Shown piece after piece: positions 1-9,516 of a DNA stretch of 64,000 bases (its first letter is position 1; the number at the start of each line of letters is the position of its first letter). Position numbers and translations under genes: made by a program. Source of the DNA: Gammaproteobacteria bacterium LSUCC0057. Its GTDB lineage: Bacteria; Pseudomonadota; Gammaproteobacteria; Pseudomonadales; Porticoccaceae. Location of the stretch: the NCBI GenBank assembly GCA_004535795.1, contig SPIA01000004.1, forward strand, positions 38,500 through 102,499. The letters are read 5' to 3'. The notes beneath the pieces are model-generated. The model ran no database searches. It was not told where the DNA came from and saw only the letters and a program-made list of their open reading frames with translations.

Positions 1-221
1 CCAGCCATGTTGCAACCGCCGCTGGCGGGGAGTGTTCTTCGACAGCGGTTTGCGCTATGCTGAAATCAATGATCGAATCTGAACCCTCCAATCGCCCTCT
101 CAGCGATAGCAAGCTCACCGCGCTCCTTGCGCAGCGCGGTATTAACGTCGCCCGCCGCACGGTGGCTAAGTACCGCGAGAGCCTAAACATCCCCGCCTCA
201 AGCGCACGCAAACGTTTCTAA
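1..221 (+). CDS. rpoN: RNA polymerase sigma-54 factor RpoN, C-terminal end (partial)
   Basis: These are the last 72 or so codons of sigma-54, which guides core RNA polymerase to -24/-12 promoters that need an enhancer-binding ATPase such as NtrC. The frame is open from the window edge (in phase with base 3) and stops at 219-221. The RpoN box [10 protein letters not shown] at bases 150-179 is the helix that reads the -24 element. It is followed by the typical short tail ending ARKRF. The N-terminal activator- and core-binding regions are off the window. The downstream order hpf-ptsN-rapZ-ptsO is the usual rpoN cluster. Two sigma-54 promoters (glnA, ntrBC) are visible later in this window. Identity is certain; only the extent is partial. 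Confidence 0.97.
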   Translation, partial: SHVATAAGGECSSTAVCAMLKSMIESEPSNRPLSDSKLTALLAQRGINVARRTVAKYRESLNIPASSARKRF

Positions 222-247
222 CCACTGGTCTATTTAAGGAGACGAGT

Positions 248-535
248 ATGCAACTCACCATCAGCGGACATCAACTCGAGGTCACCGATTCACTGCGCGA
301 CTATGTCACCCAAAAGCTCGCCAAGCTCGAGCGCCATCACGACAAGATTGGCGGCGTCAACGTCGTGCTGGAAGTAGAAAAGTTACTGCAAAAAGCCGAG
401 GCCACAGTGCATGTCAGTGGCGCTGAGTTTTTCGCCGACGCGATCAATGAAGATCTCTATACCGCGATCGACCAGCTTGCCGACAAGCTCGATCGCCAAT
501 TGATTAAACACAAAGAGAAACATCGCGGCCACTGA
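248..535 (+). CDS. hpf: Ribosome hibernation promoting factor, short form
   Basis: A 95-residue protein of the HPF/RaiA (sigma-54 modulation) family. These proteins bind the 30S decoding centre in starved cells and promote inactive ribosome dimers. The N-terminus MQLTISGHQLEVTDSL and the central acidic/basic beta-alpha fold with a C-terminal KHKEKHRGH tail match short HPF; there is no C-terminal dimerisation domain of the long form. The start is supported by AAGGAG about 9 bases ahead of the ATG. It follows rpoN by 26 bases and is probably co-transcribed with it. The old name 'sigma-54 modulation protein' comes from this position, not from a proven effect on RpoN. Confidence 0.95.
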   Translation: MQLTISGHQLEVTDSLRDYVTQKLAKLERHHDKIGGVNVVLEVEKLLQKAEATVHVSGAEFFADAINEDLYTAIDQLADKLDRQLIKHKEKHRGH

Positions 536-595
536 GCGGCCGGCTTCGCGACACCAACGGCTGCTGCCCGCAGCCGTTTATTCACCAAGGCATTT

Positions 596-1060
596 ATGAA
601 AGTTACCGATGTGCTGCAGCCCAACTTGACCCGTGCCAAGCTCGACGGCCGCAGCAAAAAGTCTACCCTCGAATTGCTCGCTGAGCTGTTTGCCGAGCAG
701 CTCGGCGATATTGATGGCGATTCACTGTTTACCAACTTTATTCACCGCGAACGGTTGGGCAGCACCGGATTTGGCGACGGCGTCGCCATTCCCCACTGCC
801 GGCTGCCGGGGTTGCGGCGCATTCACGGCGCCCTGATCAGCCTGCGCGAACCCATCGAGTTTGATGCCGCCGATGATCAGCCGGTCGATTTACTGTTTGC
901 ACTGGTAGTACCGGAAGAGAAAAACGAAGAGCACCTCACCACGCTCGCCGCCATCGCCGCGCTGCTCTCAGATAGCACTACTCGACAGCTGCTGCGCGAC
1001 TGCGACGGCCACCAACAGCTCTACGACCAAGCCATCATCCGCGACGGCGTGGTGCGGTAA
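596..1060 (+). CDS. ptsN: Nitrogen-related PTS enzyme IIA (EIIA-Ntr)
   Basis: A 154-residue EIIA-Ntr protein, the output end of the nitrogen phosphotransferase relay (EI-Ntr to NPr to EIIA-Ntr). It has no sugar permease and acts by regulating other proteins, for example potassium transport and kinases in enterics. The phosphoacceptor histidine lies in GDGVAIPHCRLPG at about residues 60-72. The fold and length are those of the PTS_EIIA_2 family. The stop codon overlaps the rapZ start by one base (TAATG), which implies translational coupling. Its partner NPr is encoded just beyond rapZ; EI-Ntr (ptsP) is not in the window. Confidence 0.96.
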   Translation: MKVTDVLQPNLTRAKLDGRSKKSTLELLAELFAEQLGDIDGDSLFTNFIHRERLGSTGFGDGVAIPHCRLPGLRRIHGALISLREPIEFDAADDQPVDLLFALVVPEEKNEEHLTTLAAIAALLSDSTTRQLLRDCDGHQQLYDQAIIRDGVVR

Positions 1061-1914
1061 TGCGCGTCATCATTGTCAGCGGCCACTCCGGTTCGGGTAA
1101 AACTTCAGCACTGAACATCCTTGAGGATATCGGTTTTACCGCCATCGACAATCTGCCGCTCACCCTGCTGCCGGCACTGATCCAAGAGTATCGCCTGACC
1201 CAAAATGGGCAACAGCTGCAACTGGCCATCGGTATTGATGCCCGCAACCTCAGTACCGATCTCAGCCAGATAGAGCCGGCGGTAGCTAGGTTGCGCCGCG
1301 CCGACATTCAAGTCGATATTCTGTTTTTGGCCAGCGACAAACAGCAACTGCTGCGCCGCTACAGTGAGACACGACGCAAACACCCACTCAGCAGTAACGA
1401 GGTGTCGCTGGAGCAGGCCATCGACCTAGAGCAACAGCTGCTCAGCGCGGTAGAGAAATTCGCCGATCGCTATATCGACACCAGCAGTCTGTCGCTACAT
1501 CAACTGCGCGAAACGATTAAACAGACCGTCGCCGCCAACTCACAACAGCTGGCGGTGTTAATCAAGTCGTTCGGTTTTAAACAGGGGCTGCCGACCGATG
1601 CCGACTTCGTCTTTGACCTGCGCTGCCTGCCTAACCCCTACTGGAAGCCAGAGCTGCGCAGCTTCTGCGGTTGCGACCAGCCGGTGATCGACTTTCTCAA
1701 CGCTCAGCCAGATGTGCTCGCCATGAGCGAGGACATCTACCGCTTTATTAACCGCTGGATCCCCCACTTCACCGCCAACAGTCGCTCTTACTTAACGGTG
1801 GCGATCGGCTGCACTGGCGGCCATCACCGCTCAGTGTTTGTCGCCAATCAACTTCACCAGCGACTCAGCCAACTCCACCCACAGGTGCAGCTGTTGCACC
1901 GCGATCTGGTCTGA
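1060..1914 (+). CDS. rapZ: RNase adapter protein RapZ
   Basis: A 284-residue nucleotide-binding protein that in E. coli delivers the small RNA GlmZ to RNase E and so controls glucosamine-6-phosphate synthase. The N-terminal Walker A is GHSGSGKTS at residues 7-15. The C-terminal RNA-binding half shows VAIGCTGGHHRSV near residue 247, with the conserved Cys/His. The length matches the family (about 284). The start overlaps the ptsN stop. Whether GlmZ-type control exists in this organism cannot be told from the window. In many non-enteric bacteria the small RNAs are absent and the role is less clear. Confidence 0.96.
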   Translation: MRVIIVSGHSGSGKTSALNILEDIGFTAIDNLPLTLLPALIQEYRLTQNGQQLQLAIGIDARNLSTDLSQIEPAVARLRRADIQVDILFLASDKQQLLRRYSETRRKHPLSSNEVSLEQAIDLEQQLLSAVEKFADRYIDTSSLSLHQLRETIKQTVAANSQQLAVLIKSFGFKQGLPTDADFVFDLRCLPNPYWKPELRSFCGCDQPVIDFLNAQPDVLAMSEDIYRFINRWIPHFTANSRSYLTVAIGCTGGHHRSVFVANQLHQRLSQLHPQVQLLHRDLV

Positions 1915-1921
1915 TAGCAAG

Positions 1922-2191
1922 ATGCTGCGCGCCACACTCACCATCGTCAATCGCCTCGGACTGCACGCCCGCGCCGCCACTAAACTGGCCGCCACCTGTG
2001 GCCGCTACCCCTGCACCATTCGCTGCGGCCGCGGCGAGCAGCGGGTCGACGCCAAAAGCATTATGTCGCTAATGTTGTTGGCCGCCCCCAAAGGCAGCGT
2101 GCTGGAATTTGAGTTTGACGGTGACGAGGAGCAAGCGGCGCTCGACGCCGTGGCGGCATTAATTGCCGATTTTTTTGGCGAGGGCGGTTAA
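1922..2191 (+). CDS. ptsO: Phosphocarrier protein NPr (HPr family)
   Basis: An 89-residue HPr-like carrier that passes phosphate from EI-Ntr to EIIA-Ntr. The active-site histidine is in NRLGLHARAA at residues 10-19 (His15 by count). The Ser46-region helix reads AKSIMSLMLLAA. The open frame extends upstream to 1838 inside rapZ. I chose the ATG at 1922 because it gives the normal HPr length and N-terminus (MLRATLTIVNRLGLHARA) and lies 7 bases after the rapZ stop. It is last in the rpoN-hpf-ptsN-rapZ-ptsO run. An 80-base gap separates it from mgtE. Confidence 0.94.
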   Translation: MLRATLTIVNRLGLHARAATKLAATCGRYPCTIRCGRGEQRVDAKSIMSLMLLAAPKGSVLEFEFDGDEEQAALDAVAALIADFFGEGG

Positions 2192-2270
2192 CGCTGCTGC
2201 GCACAGCTGCGCCAGCGGGTAAAATATCAATCCAAGCCTATTTCACAGCACCGGTCTCAGGAGGAGTGGC

Positions 2271-3617
2271 ATGCCCAATAAAGTCGACTATCACCTCCTC
2301 AACAAGCTCGACAGTGCCATCGACTCGGTGTCGTTGAACCAGATTCGCCACACCCTCAACAACCTCTCACCACAAGACATTGCTCATCAACTTGAGAGTG
2401 CGCCGGCAAAATATCGGCAGTTCTTGTGGGAGTTGGTCGACGATGACAACAGCGGTGAAGTACTACAAGAACTCAGCGAAGATATCCAGACCGAGTTCCT
2501 CAAAGAGATGGACGGTGCCGAAGTCGCGGCGCTCACCGAAGGGCTCGATGTCGATGATATTGTCGACATCTTGCAACAACTGCCGGAGCGACTGATCCCG
2601 GAAGTACTGCAGTCGATGTCGATTCAGGATCGCCATCGCGTCGAGACGGTACTCACCTACGACGAGGAGAGTGCTGGTGGCTTGATGGACACGGAGATAA
2701 TCACCGTGCGCCCAGACCTCACCATCGACGTAGTGCTGCGCTACCTGCGGCGCTTTGACGACATTCCCGACACCACCGACAACCTGTTTGTGGTCAACCG
2801 CCGCGACACTTTTTTGGGCACGCTGCCGATAGGCCGGCTGCTCACCGCCAGCCCGTCGACGACGGTGCGCGAAATTATGAACACCGAGGCGATGGCAATT
2901 CCGATCGACATGGCCGACTCCGAGGTGGCGAAACTGTTCAAGCGCTATGACCTGGTCTCCGCCGCGGTAATCGACAGCAGCAGTCGCTTGGTCGGCCGCG
3001 TCACCATCGATGATGTCGTCGACGTCATCATCGAAGACGCCGACCACTCGCTGCTGGCGATGGCGCGCTTGAGTGATACCGAAGATACCTTCTCCTCTGT
3101 GACGCGCGCCGCGCCGCGCCGCGCCATCTGGCTCGGCGTCAATCTACTCACCGCCATTCTCGCCTCCAGTGTGATCAGCCTGTTTAGCGAAACTCTTGAA
3201 AAGGTGGTGGCACTGGCGATCTTAATGCCGATTGTCGCCAGTATGGGTGGCGTCGCCGGCAGCCAAACCCTGACCGTGGTGGTGCGCGCCATGGCGCTTG
3301 GGCAGGTCGAGCGCAGCAACATCAGCTGGCTGCTCGGCAAAGAGTTTTCGGTGGCCGCACTCAACGGCCTGCTCTGGGCAGCAGTGATGGGCGGCGTGGC
3401 CAGTTACTGGTTTAACGACTGGAACTTGGCGGTAGTCATTGGCCTGGCGATGCTTATCAACCTCTGCGCCGCCGGCGCTGTCGGCACACTGCTGCCGGTG
3501 ATTCTACGCAGCGTTAAGATCGACCCGGCGCTGGCCGGCAGCGTCATTCTCACTACCGTCACCGACGTGGTCGGCTTTCTCTCCTTCCTCGGCCTAGCCA
3601 CTCTGTTTTACGCCTAA
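2271..3617 (+). CDS. mgtE: Magnesium transporter MgtE
   Basis: A 448-residue MgtE-family Mg2+ channel/transporter of the inner membrane. The order of parts is right. There is an N-terminal superhelical MgtE_N domain (roughly 35-135), two CBS domains (about 138-255, starting after the ESAGGLMDTEIITV motif), a connecting helix, and a five-helix pore domain from about residue 285 (ILMPIVASMGGVAGSQTLTV) to the C-terminus. In the family the cytoplasmic domains bind Mg2+ and close the pore when it is plentiful. A strong ribosome site, GGAGGAG, precedes the ATG. I saw no Mg2+ riboswitch in the 79-base leader. Confidence 0.96.
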   Translation: MPNKVDYHLLNKLDSAIDSVSLNQIRHTLNNLSPQDIAHQLESAPAKYRQFLWELVDDDNSGEVLQELSEDIQTEFLKEMDGAEVAALTEGLDVDDIVDILQQLPERLIPEVLQSMSIQDRHRVETVLTYDEESAGGLMDTEIITVRPDLTIDVVLRYLRRFDDIPDTTDNLFVVNRRDTFLGTLPIGRLLTASPSTTVREIMNTEAMAIPIDMADSEVAKLFKRYDLVSAAVIDSSSRLVGRVTIDDVVDVIIEDADHSLLAMARLSDTEDTFSSVTRAAPRRAIWLGVNLLTAILASSVISLFSETLEKVVALAILMPIVASMGGVAGSQTLTVVVRAMALGQVERSNISWLLGKEFSVAALNGLLWAAVMGGVASYWFNDWNLAVVIGLAMLINLCAAGAVGTLLPVILRSVKIDPALAGSVILTTVTDVVGFLSFLGLATLFYA

Positions 3618-3637
3618 ACCCGCGACGCGAGCAGCCC

Positions 3638-4153
3638 ATGACCACAGACTCTGTAGACCACCACTGCGACGCGCTCGACGAGCCGCAAGAGATCAGCAAA
3701 TCACAGCTCAAACGCGAGATGGTAGAGCTGCAAAAACTCGGTGCGCAGCTGGTCGAGATGACTGACAAACAACTCGCCAAGCTCGACATCCCCGGCGAGT
3801 TGCGCCAGGCGATCGGCGAGTGCCAGCGGCTCAACCAACGCGAGGCGAAACGCCGCTATTTGCAGTACATCGGTAAAATGATGCGCAAGCTCGACTTACA
3901 GCCGTTGCGCGATAGCATGCAGCAGGTCGAAAACAACGCCCAACTGCATCTGCAGTTGCTGCAACAGCTAGAGCGGTTGCGCGACCGCATCGCCGGCGGC
4001 GACAATGCCGCCATCGATGAGACTCTCAGCCACTGGCCGCACGCCGACCGCCAGCAGCTGCGCAACTTACAGCGCCAAATCGGCAAACAGCCGAGCGGCA
4101 ACCACGGTAAAAAATTGATAGCCTATCTGCGCCAGCTAGCTCAACCACAATAG
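3638..4153 (+). CDS. darP: Ribosome-associated protein DarP (YjgA family)
   Basis: A 171-residue DarP/YjgA (formerly UPF0307) protein, a factor bound to late 50S assembly intermediates. Family signatures are visible: ISKSQLKREMVELQKLGAQL at residues 19-38, and KRRYLQYIGKMMRKLD around residues 71-86. It is entirely helical and highly charged, as expected. It starts 20 bases after mgtE and ends 8 bases before the convergent yhdP stop, with no terminator between. In Pseudomonas the neighbouring genes are pmbA and tldD; both are absent here (see findings). Confidence 0.93.
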   Translation: MTTDSVDHHCDALDEPQEISKSQLKREMVELQKLGAQLVEMTDKQLAKLDIPGELRQAIGECQRLNQREAKRRYLQYIGKMMRKLDLQPLRDSMQQVENNAQLHLQLLQQLERLRDRIAGGDNAAIDETLSHWPHADRQQLRNLQRQIGKQPSGNHGKKLIAYLRQLAQPQ

Positions 4154-4161
4154 CCGCAGGC

Positions 4162-7100
4162 TCACGGTGCCAACTCGCGGGGAAAGACCCGATCGACCGC
4201 CAGCTCAATATCGTCCCACGGGCCATTTAAGGTGTAGCTAATACTCGACAGTCTATCGAGCTGTTTGGACATTATTTTACTGGTCACATAGACCCCAGCA
4301 GCGGCTGGCAAGCCGCCCACCAGCGCGACGATCCAGGGCAAATTTGTCGCCACCGGCAGCGTCGCCAATAACTGTCCCTGCACCGTGCGCTCTACCAGGT
4401 CGAGCTGTGCCGACAGCGCCATGGTGCCCGAGGGCAGCTGCGCAGTCAGCGGTGGTGATAGCGACACCGCACCGCGGTCAAACTGCAAACTGCCGCTGAG
4501 CTGGTTGTAAGCGAGGTTGTCGCCAAACACATCGGAAAAATCAAATTGCAGCCGCCGCAACCAGTTGGCAAAGTTGAACAAGCTGATCGCACGCAGCGCG
4601 GTATCACCGCCGCCGCTGCGGTTGTAGAACTGGCCGCGGGTCAAATTGACTGACAGCTGTCCCTGCAGTTGCTGGCTGTCGATCTGCCAAGGGTGGCCGG
4701 GCCAGCTCAGCTCAGCCTGCAGATAAGACTTACTGCTGTCAGCGATCGGCTCACTGCCGACCAGCCGGAACAGCTCGGCGATATCACCACTGGCAAAACC
4801 ACCGCGCAGTGCAGTGTGGGGGGTGTCGCCGCCGTAGTGCCAGCGCAACTGATTGCCGCCCTCGACCGCGTCGTGCTCGCCGCCGAGGCGCACCCCAAGG
4901 ATCTCGCCGCGCAGCTGTTCAAAGCGCAGCAGCTCCGGCTCCGCGCGCAGCTCAAAGGCCAACTCGCCGAGGGCGCGCTGCCCATAGTGCAGCGACTGCA
5001 CCGAAAAATTGATCGCCGGCAGCGTCGCAAAGTTCAGCGCCGGGGGGCTGTCTGACTGCGCAGCGGCACTGTTTGCAGGTATCTTCAATTCAGCCAGCGC
5101 AAGCGTGATCGGCTGCTCAGCATCGCCTCGGTAAGGCCATGCGCCTACCCCTGAGTAATGGCTCGAAGCAAAGCTGAACTCGACAGCGCCGGCAGTCCAT
5201 TGGCCGCTGGCGGTAAATTGCTCGGCATTTAGGTAGGGCTGGTCGATGCGCGCCACCGCCAGGTCGAAGCTAAGCTGCAATGGCGCCGGGTCACTAGCGC
5301 CCGGCGCTGCGCTCGACAGCGCACCGAACACCGTGGCCGGCAGCTGCTGCCACCAGTCGCGCCACGGCCGCCACTCCAAGGTCGGCTGCGCCGCCGCCAA
5401 CAGAAACTTGCCTGGCTCCGGCAACGGGCGCTCACTGCCGACATTGAGCACTCCGCGACGCACTAGACCGGCGCGCAGCTCCAGCTGCGCCTTCAGCGGT
5501 GCGCTGGCAATCGAAAGCTGTTGACCCTCGCGGTCAAAGGTAATGTCGGCCGACAGCGGCCGCGGTGTCGCCGCTAGTTTCGCCAGCGGCGCTGGCAACC
5601 TGTAGGTTAGACCGACCTGATCGCTGTGCAGAGTCAACCGCACCGGCAGCTCAGAGCTTGCTGGCGGCAGTGTCAACATACCGCTCAACGCCGCTGAGCC
5701 GTCAACCAACTGAGGCCACTGCAGCGGCGCTAGTGCCGACAGTAGCGCGGTGTTGAGGGCGCCATCAAACCTCAGCCTCTGACCGCCAATGTCACGGTAG
5801 AGCGAGAGCGATAGATCGCTGTCAGCCAACCGTCCGTCAAGCGCAGTGGCAACCACGCCGCGATCGCGACTGATGGTCAAGTCGCCATTGAGCTGCTCGA
5901 TCCGCAGCGCCGGCCGCTGGAGATCGACTTGGCCGTCGATGATCTTTGCCTCTACGCGGTAGTCCACTGCTTGCTCAACACCGCTGCCGGGTTCTCTCTG
6001 TAACGGTATTTGCAGATTAATGGCGGCCTCGCCGCGGCCGCTGTACTGCCAGTCCAACAACACCGCCAAGGGCGTTGCCAAAGGCGTCTGCTCTAGGTAC
6101 GCCATGTAGCTTTGCAACGGCGCCGCTGCGCGCGCGGCAACGGTCAGCTCACGGCCACCGCGCGGCAAGCTCACGCTGGCCTCTTGCAGCGCTAAGCCGG
6201 CACTGCTGAGGCGGTCAAAACTGCCCGACAATTCGCCATCACTAAGCCACAGCTGACCGCTTAAATTGTCTACCGCTGGCCAGCCCGGGGCAAAGGCCAA
6301 GCGTCCGCCCGCCAGGCCGACCGCTAGCTGCGAGGAGCGCGAAAGCCGTTCGTCGCTATCGTGATCGCGACGCACCAACAGTTCAAATTGATCGATAACC
6401 GGCGCTTGCAGCGCCGCCGGCAACCATGCCAGCAATGTCTCTGGCAGTGTCGCCGGCAGATAATCCGACCACTGCTCGCCGCGCAGCTGTTCGGCAGTGA
6501 CGCGCAGCTCAAAGCTGCTGTCGGCGCGACTGGTCGCATCCGCTCGGTGCGAATAGAAGTCCACTACTGCGCTGCCGCCCAGCGCCGCCGCGCGCAGCTG
6601 CTGGCCGGCGACTGCAACCTCACCACTGCGCGCCGACCACGCGGCGCTGATCAAGCCGTTGGCACTGTCGGCGCGGATAAATTGCTCATAGCTCGGCTGC
6701 AGCAGCAGCGACAGGCCATCGGCGTCCTGCAGCGCCAACACCGCGCGCTCACCCTGCAGCTCCAACTCGGCGTCGAGCCCGCGGATAGCCGGCATCCCAC
6801 CCCAACTGTCAACACTAAAATCGCGCAGTTGCGCCGAGACAAATGCCCCTTGGTCGGTGCGCCCAACTCTCACCGCACCCAGCTCGCCGCGGGGGTTGAG
6901 CTGGTCGATCAGCGCGCGCCACTTGGGCAGCAACAAGCCGCTGTCACTGAGCAACTCAACCAGCAGATCAGCTTGCAGCTGGTTGAACGCCAGCGCAAAT
7001 TGGTCGCGCTCGAGCAGCGAGACGGTAAGCCCCATATTAAAGGGCTCGACACTGCGCTCGGCCCAGCTGACCGCGACCGGCTGCAGGCGTACCCCCCAAT

Positions 7101-8052
7101 CTTGTCCGGGGGTATACCAACCGCCCAGCGCCGCGCGAAAATTGGTGAGCGGATCGAGGTCGCGCAACCAGTCCAGAGGAATCTGCGCAGCGCTGAGCTG
7201 GCCGTGAAACTCCAACACTCCGCCCTGGCTGAGGTCGAACCATAAATCGCCATCCAGCGGCACCGAGAGCTCGGCCAAGCCCTGCAGATCGACAAACAGC
7301 TCTGGGAACAATGACATGCCGATAGCCGCTAGCGGTTGCGCCACCTGCAACTTCTGCAGCTGCAGATAGCCGCTGCCGACAAACGCCTCGCGATCGAGTG
7401 GGTCGCCGGAACCCTCGGCGACTAGCTGAATCGGTGCTAGCGGCTGGCCGGCAGTGCCCAGAGTCGCCTGCAGGCGATGAAACTGCTGTTCATTTTCTAC
7501 CCGCAGCTGAGTGCCCTCTACTACCCAAGGCCGGCCACGATTGGGCTGTAATTGCAACTCGAGGCTTGAGAGCTGCACAAAACGGCTATAGGCGAGTGGC
7601 GCCAGCAGCGCGCGGGGGTTAAAGCTGCCCTCGCGCGCTGGCAGCCCGGCCAAACTCCAACGGCCGTCGCCCCCTTCGCGCAGCGCCACTGTCGCCGATT
7701 CGACGGAGAGTTCGCGCCACACCAGCGAGCGGTGCCAGAGGCTCTGCCAAAGATTGAGCTCCAACCGCAGCGAGAAGAGCTGCAGCGGCGCGCTGCCGTG
7801 ACTATTGAAAAGCTGTAGACGGGCAATTTGTAGCCGCGGAATTGGGCCGTACCAGTCGGCAGAAAGTGCGCCTAGGGCAACCGGCGCGCCGAGCGCATCG
7901 GTGAACAACTGGGCGATCTGTGGGCGCAAGCGGTCGATCTGATCGACACTGCGCTGCGCCAGCAACAGCCCTGCCGCAGTCAGCACCAGTATTAAAACCA
8001 GGCTGAGAACGCCAATTCGCTGGCTGCTGCGGACAAGTTTTTTCAGCACCAT
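4162..8052 (-). CDS. yhdP: YhdP-like AsmA-family envelope protein
   Basis: A 1296-residue YhdP protein, one of the large AsmA-like bridges thought to carry phospholipids from inner to outer membrane. A single N-terminal membrane anchor spans about residues 14-35 (IGVLSLVLILVLTAAGLLLA). Repeated beta-rich segments follow (DUF3971 and AsmA_2-type). The C-terminus ends with a membrane-proximal stretch WIVALVGGLPAAAGVYVTSK typical of YhdP. The length matches the family (about 1270). It starts 3 bases after the rng stop and is the last gene of mreBCD-maf-rng-yhdP, an operon order shared with E. coli. Confidence 0.93.
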   Translation of the reverse strand: MVLKKLVRSSQRIGVLSLVLILVLTAAGLLLAQRSVDQIDRLRPQIAQLFTDALGAPVALGALSADWYGPIPRLQIARLQLFNSHGSAPLQLFSLRLELNLWQSLWHRSLVWRELSVESATVALREGGDGRWSLAGLPAREGSFNPRALLAPLAYSRFVQLSSLELQLQPNRGRPWVVEGTQLRVENEQQFHRLQATLGTAGQPLAPIQLVAEGSGDPLDREAFVGSGYLQLQKLQVAQPLAAIGMSLFPELFVDLQGLAELSVPLDGDLWFDLSQGGVLEFHGQLSAAQIPLDWLRDLDPLTNFRAALGGWYTPGQDWGVRLQPVAVSWAERSVEPFNMGLTVSLLERDQFALAFNQLQADLLVELLSDSGLLLPKWRALIDQLNPRGELGAVRVGRTDQGAFVSAQLRDFSVDSWGGMPAIRGLDAELELQGERAVLALQDADGLSLLLQPSYEQFIRADSANGLISAAWSARSGEVAVAGQQLRAAALGGSAVVDFYSHRADATSRADSSFELRVTAEQLRGEQWSDYLPATLPETLLAWLPAALQAPVIDQFELLVRRDHDSDERLSRSSQLAVGLAGGRLAFAPGWPAVDNLSGQLWLSDGELSGSFDRLSSAGLALQEASVSLPRGGRELTVAARAAAPLQSYMAYLEQTPLATPLAVLLDWQYSGRGEAAINLQIPLQREPGSGVEQAVDYRVEAKIIDGQVDLQRPALRIEQLNGDLTISRDRGVVATALDGRLADSDLSLSLYRDIGGQRLRFDGALNTALLSALAPLQWPQLVDGSAALSGMLTLPPASSELPVRLTLHSDQVGLTYRLPAPLAKLAATPRPLSADITFDREGQQLSIASAPLKAQLELRAGLVRRGVLNVGSERPLPEPGKFLLAAAQPTLEWRPWRDWWQQLPATVFGALSSAAPGASDPAPLQLSFDLAVARIDQPYLNAEQFTASGQWTAGAVEFSFASSHYSGVGAWPYRGDAEQPITLALAELKIPANSAAAQSDSPPALNFATLPAINFSVQSLHYGQRALGELAFELRAEPELLRFEQLRGEILGVRLGGEHDAVEGGNQLRWHYGGDTPHTALRGGFASGDIAELFRLVGSEPIADSSKSYLQAELSWPGHPWQIDSQQLQGQLSVNLTRGQFYNRSGGGDTALRAISLFNFANWLRRLQFDFSDVFGDNLAYNQLSGSLQFDRGAVSLSPPLTAQLPSGTMALSAQLDLVERTVQGQLLATLPVATNLPWIVALVGGLPAAAGVYVTSKIMSKQLDRLSSISYTLNGPWDDIELAVDRVFPRELAP

Positions 8053-8055
8053 GGG

Positions 8056-9516
8056 CTACACCGGAATAATATCGAACTGTTCTTGAGAGTAGATGTTCTC
8101 CACTCTAAATTCGATGGTGCGGTCGATAAATAGTTCTAAGTCGGAAACCTGGGCCGAATCCTCGTCGAGCAAGCGGTCGATCACCACCTGCGCCGCCAGC
8201 ACGCGAAAGGTCTTGCTCTCGTAGGCGCGCGCTGAGCGCAACACCTCGCGCAGCACTTCGTAACTGACGGTCTGCGCCGACTTCACCGCGCCGCGGCCGG
8301 CACAGGTCGGACACGGCTCGCAGAGCAGATGTTGTAGACTCAGATTAGTGCGCTTGCGCGTCAACTGCACTAAGCCCAGTTCGGTGACGCCGGAAAAAGT
8401 CGTTTTCACGCGATCGCGCTCGAGCCCTTTTTCCAGTGCGCGCAACACCTGCCGCTGATGCTCACTGTCGTGCATGTCGATAAAATCAATAATGATAATA
8501 CCGCCCAAATTGCGCATGCGCAGCTGTCGGGCGATCGCCGCGGCCGCCTCTAAATTGGTTTTGAACACCGTCTCGGCCAAGGTGCGGTGGCCGACATAAC
8601 CGCCGGTATTGACATCGATGGTGGTCATCGCCTCAGTCTGATCTACCACCAGATAACCGCCCGATTTGAGATCGACGCGACGCTGCAGTGCTCGAGCGAT
8701 CTCATCCTCTACCCCGTGCAGATAAAACAGCGGGCGCTCGCCGGGATAGTGCTCGAGCAGCTCGGCAATTTCGGGGCTGAATTTAACCGCAAATTCTCGC
8801 AACGACTCAAACACCTCGCGCGAATCGACCAGAATCCGCTCAACCATTGGCCCGGCCATATCGCGCAGTACCCGCTTATAGAGCGGCAGGTCGCCGTGGA
8901 CACAGCCAGGCGCTTGGTGGTGTTTAGCGGCCTCTTGCAGATGGCTCCAGAGACGGTCGAGAAAGAGCAGATCAGCGCGGATGTCGTCGCCACTGGCACC
9001 CTCGGCAGCAGTGCGCAAAATGAACCCTTGTGGTCGCTGCGGCTGTTCAATGGTAGCCAGTCCCGCCGCCAGCAGCGTGCGTAGCCGTTCACGTTCGGCC
9101 TCGTCCTCGATGCGCTGGGAGATGCCGATGTGGTCGCTGTCGATCATCGACACTAGATAGCGCGACGACACCGACAGCTTGGCGGTCAATCTAGCCCCTT
9201 TGGCCGCGATCGGATCTTTCAACACCTGCACCAGCAGTTCGCCGCCCTCGCGCAGTTCGCGACGAATATCGCGACTGCCGACCGGCTCGGCAGTGATTAG
9301 ATCGTCGACATGTAAAAATCCCGCCCGCTCCATACCAATGTCGATAAATGCCGCCTGCATCCCCGGCAATACCCGCACCACCCGGCCTTTGTAGATATTG
9401 CCGACCAGACCGCGCTGCTCATTGCGTTCAATCTCTATCTCTTGCGGTACGCCATTTTCGACCAGCGCCACCCTCGTCTCCGCCGGGGTGACATTGATTA
9501 ATATTTCGCGGCTCAT
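8056..9516 (-). CDS. rng: Ribonuclease G
   Basis: A 486-residue RNase G, the endonuclease that matures the 5' end of 16S rRNA and degrades some mRNAs. It has an N-terminal S1 domain with GNIYKGRVVRVLPGMQAAF, the catalytic metal site around IIIIDFIDM (about residues 302-310), and the Zn-link motif CPTCAGRG near residue 405. It lacks the long C-terminal scaffold of RNase E, so it is Rng and not Rne. It overlaps maf by 4 bases (ATGA) and runs into yhdP with a 3-base gap. Confidence 0.96.
   Translation of the reverse strand: MSREILINVTPAETRVALVENGVPQEIEIERNEQRGLVGNIYKGRVVRVLPGMQAAFIDIGMERAGFLHVDDLITAEPVGSRDIRRELREGGELLVQVLKDPIAAKGARLTAKLSVSSRYLVSMIDSDHIGISQRIEDEAERERLRTLLAAGLATIEQPQRPQGFILRTAAEGASGDDIRADLLFLDRLWSHLQEAAKHHQAPGCVHGDLPLYKRVLRDMAGPMVERILVDSREVFESLREFAVKFSPEIAELLEHYPGERPLFYLHGVEDEIARALQRRVDLKSGGYLVVDQTEAMTTIDVNTGGYVGHRTLAETVFKTNLEAAAAIARQLRMRNLGGIIIIDFIDMHDSEHQRQVLRALEKGLERDRVKTTFSGVTELGLVQLTRKRTNLSLQHLLCEPCPTCAGRGAVKSAQTVSYEVLREVLRSARAYESKTFRVLAAQVVIDRLLDEDSAQVSDLELFIDRTIEFRVENIYSQEQFDIIPV

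Noticed and set aside
2192-2270. Mg2+ riboswitch before mgtE
   Set aside because: The 79-base gap is too short for an M-box, which needs about 160 bases.
6361-7245. 294-codon plus-strand open frame inside yhdP
   Set aside because: Gln/Arg-rich shadow of the yhdP frame; no start signal.
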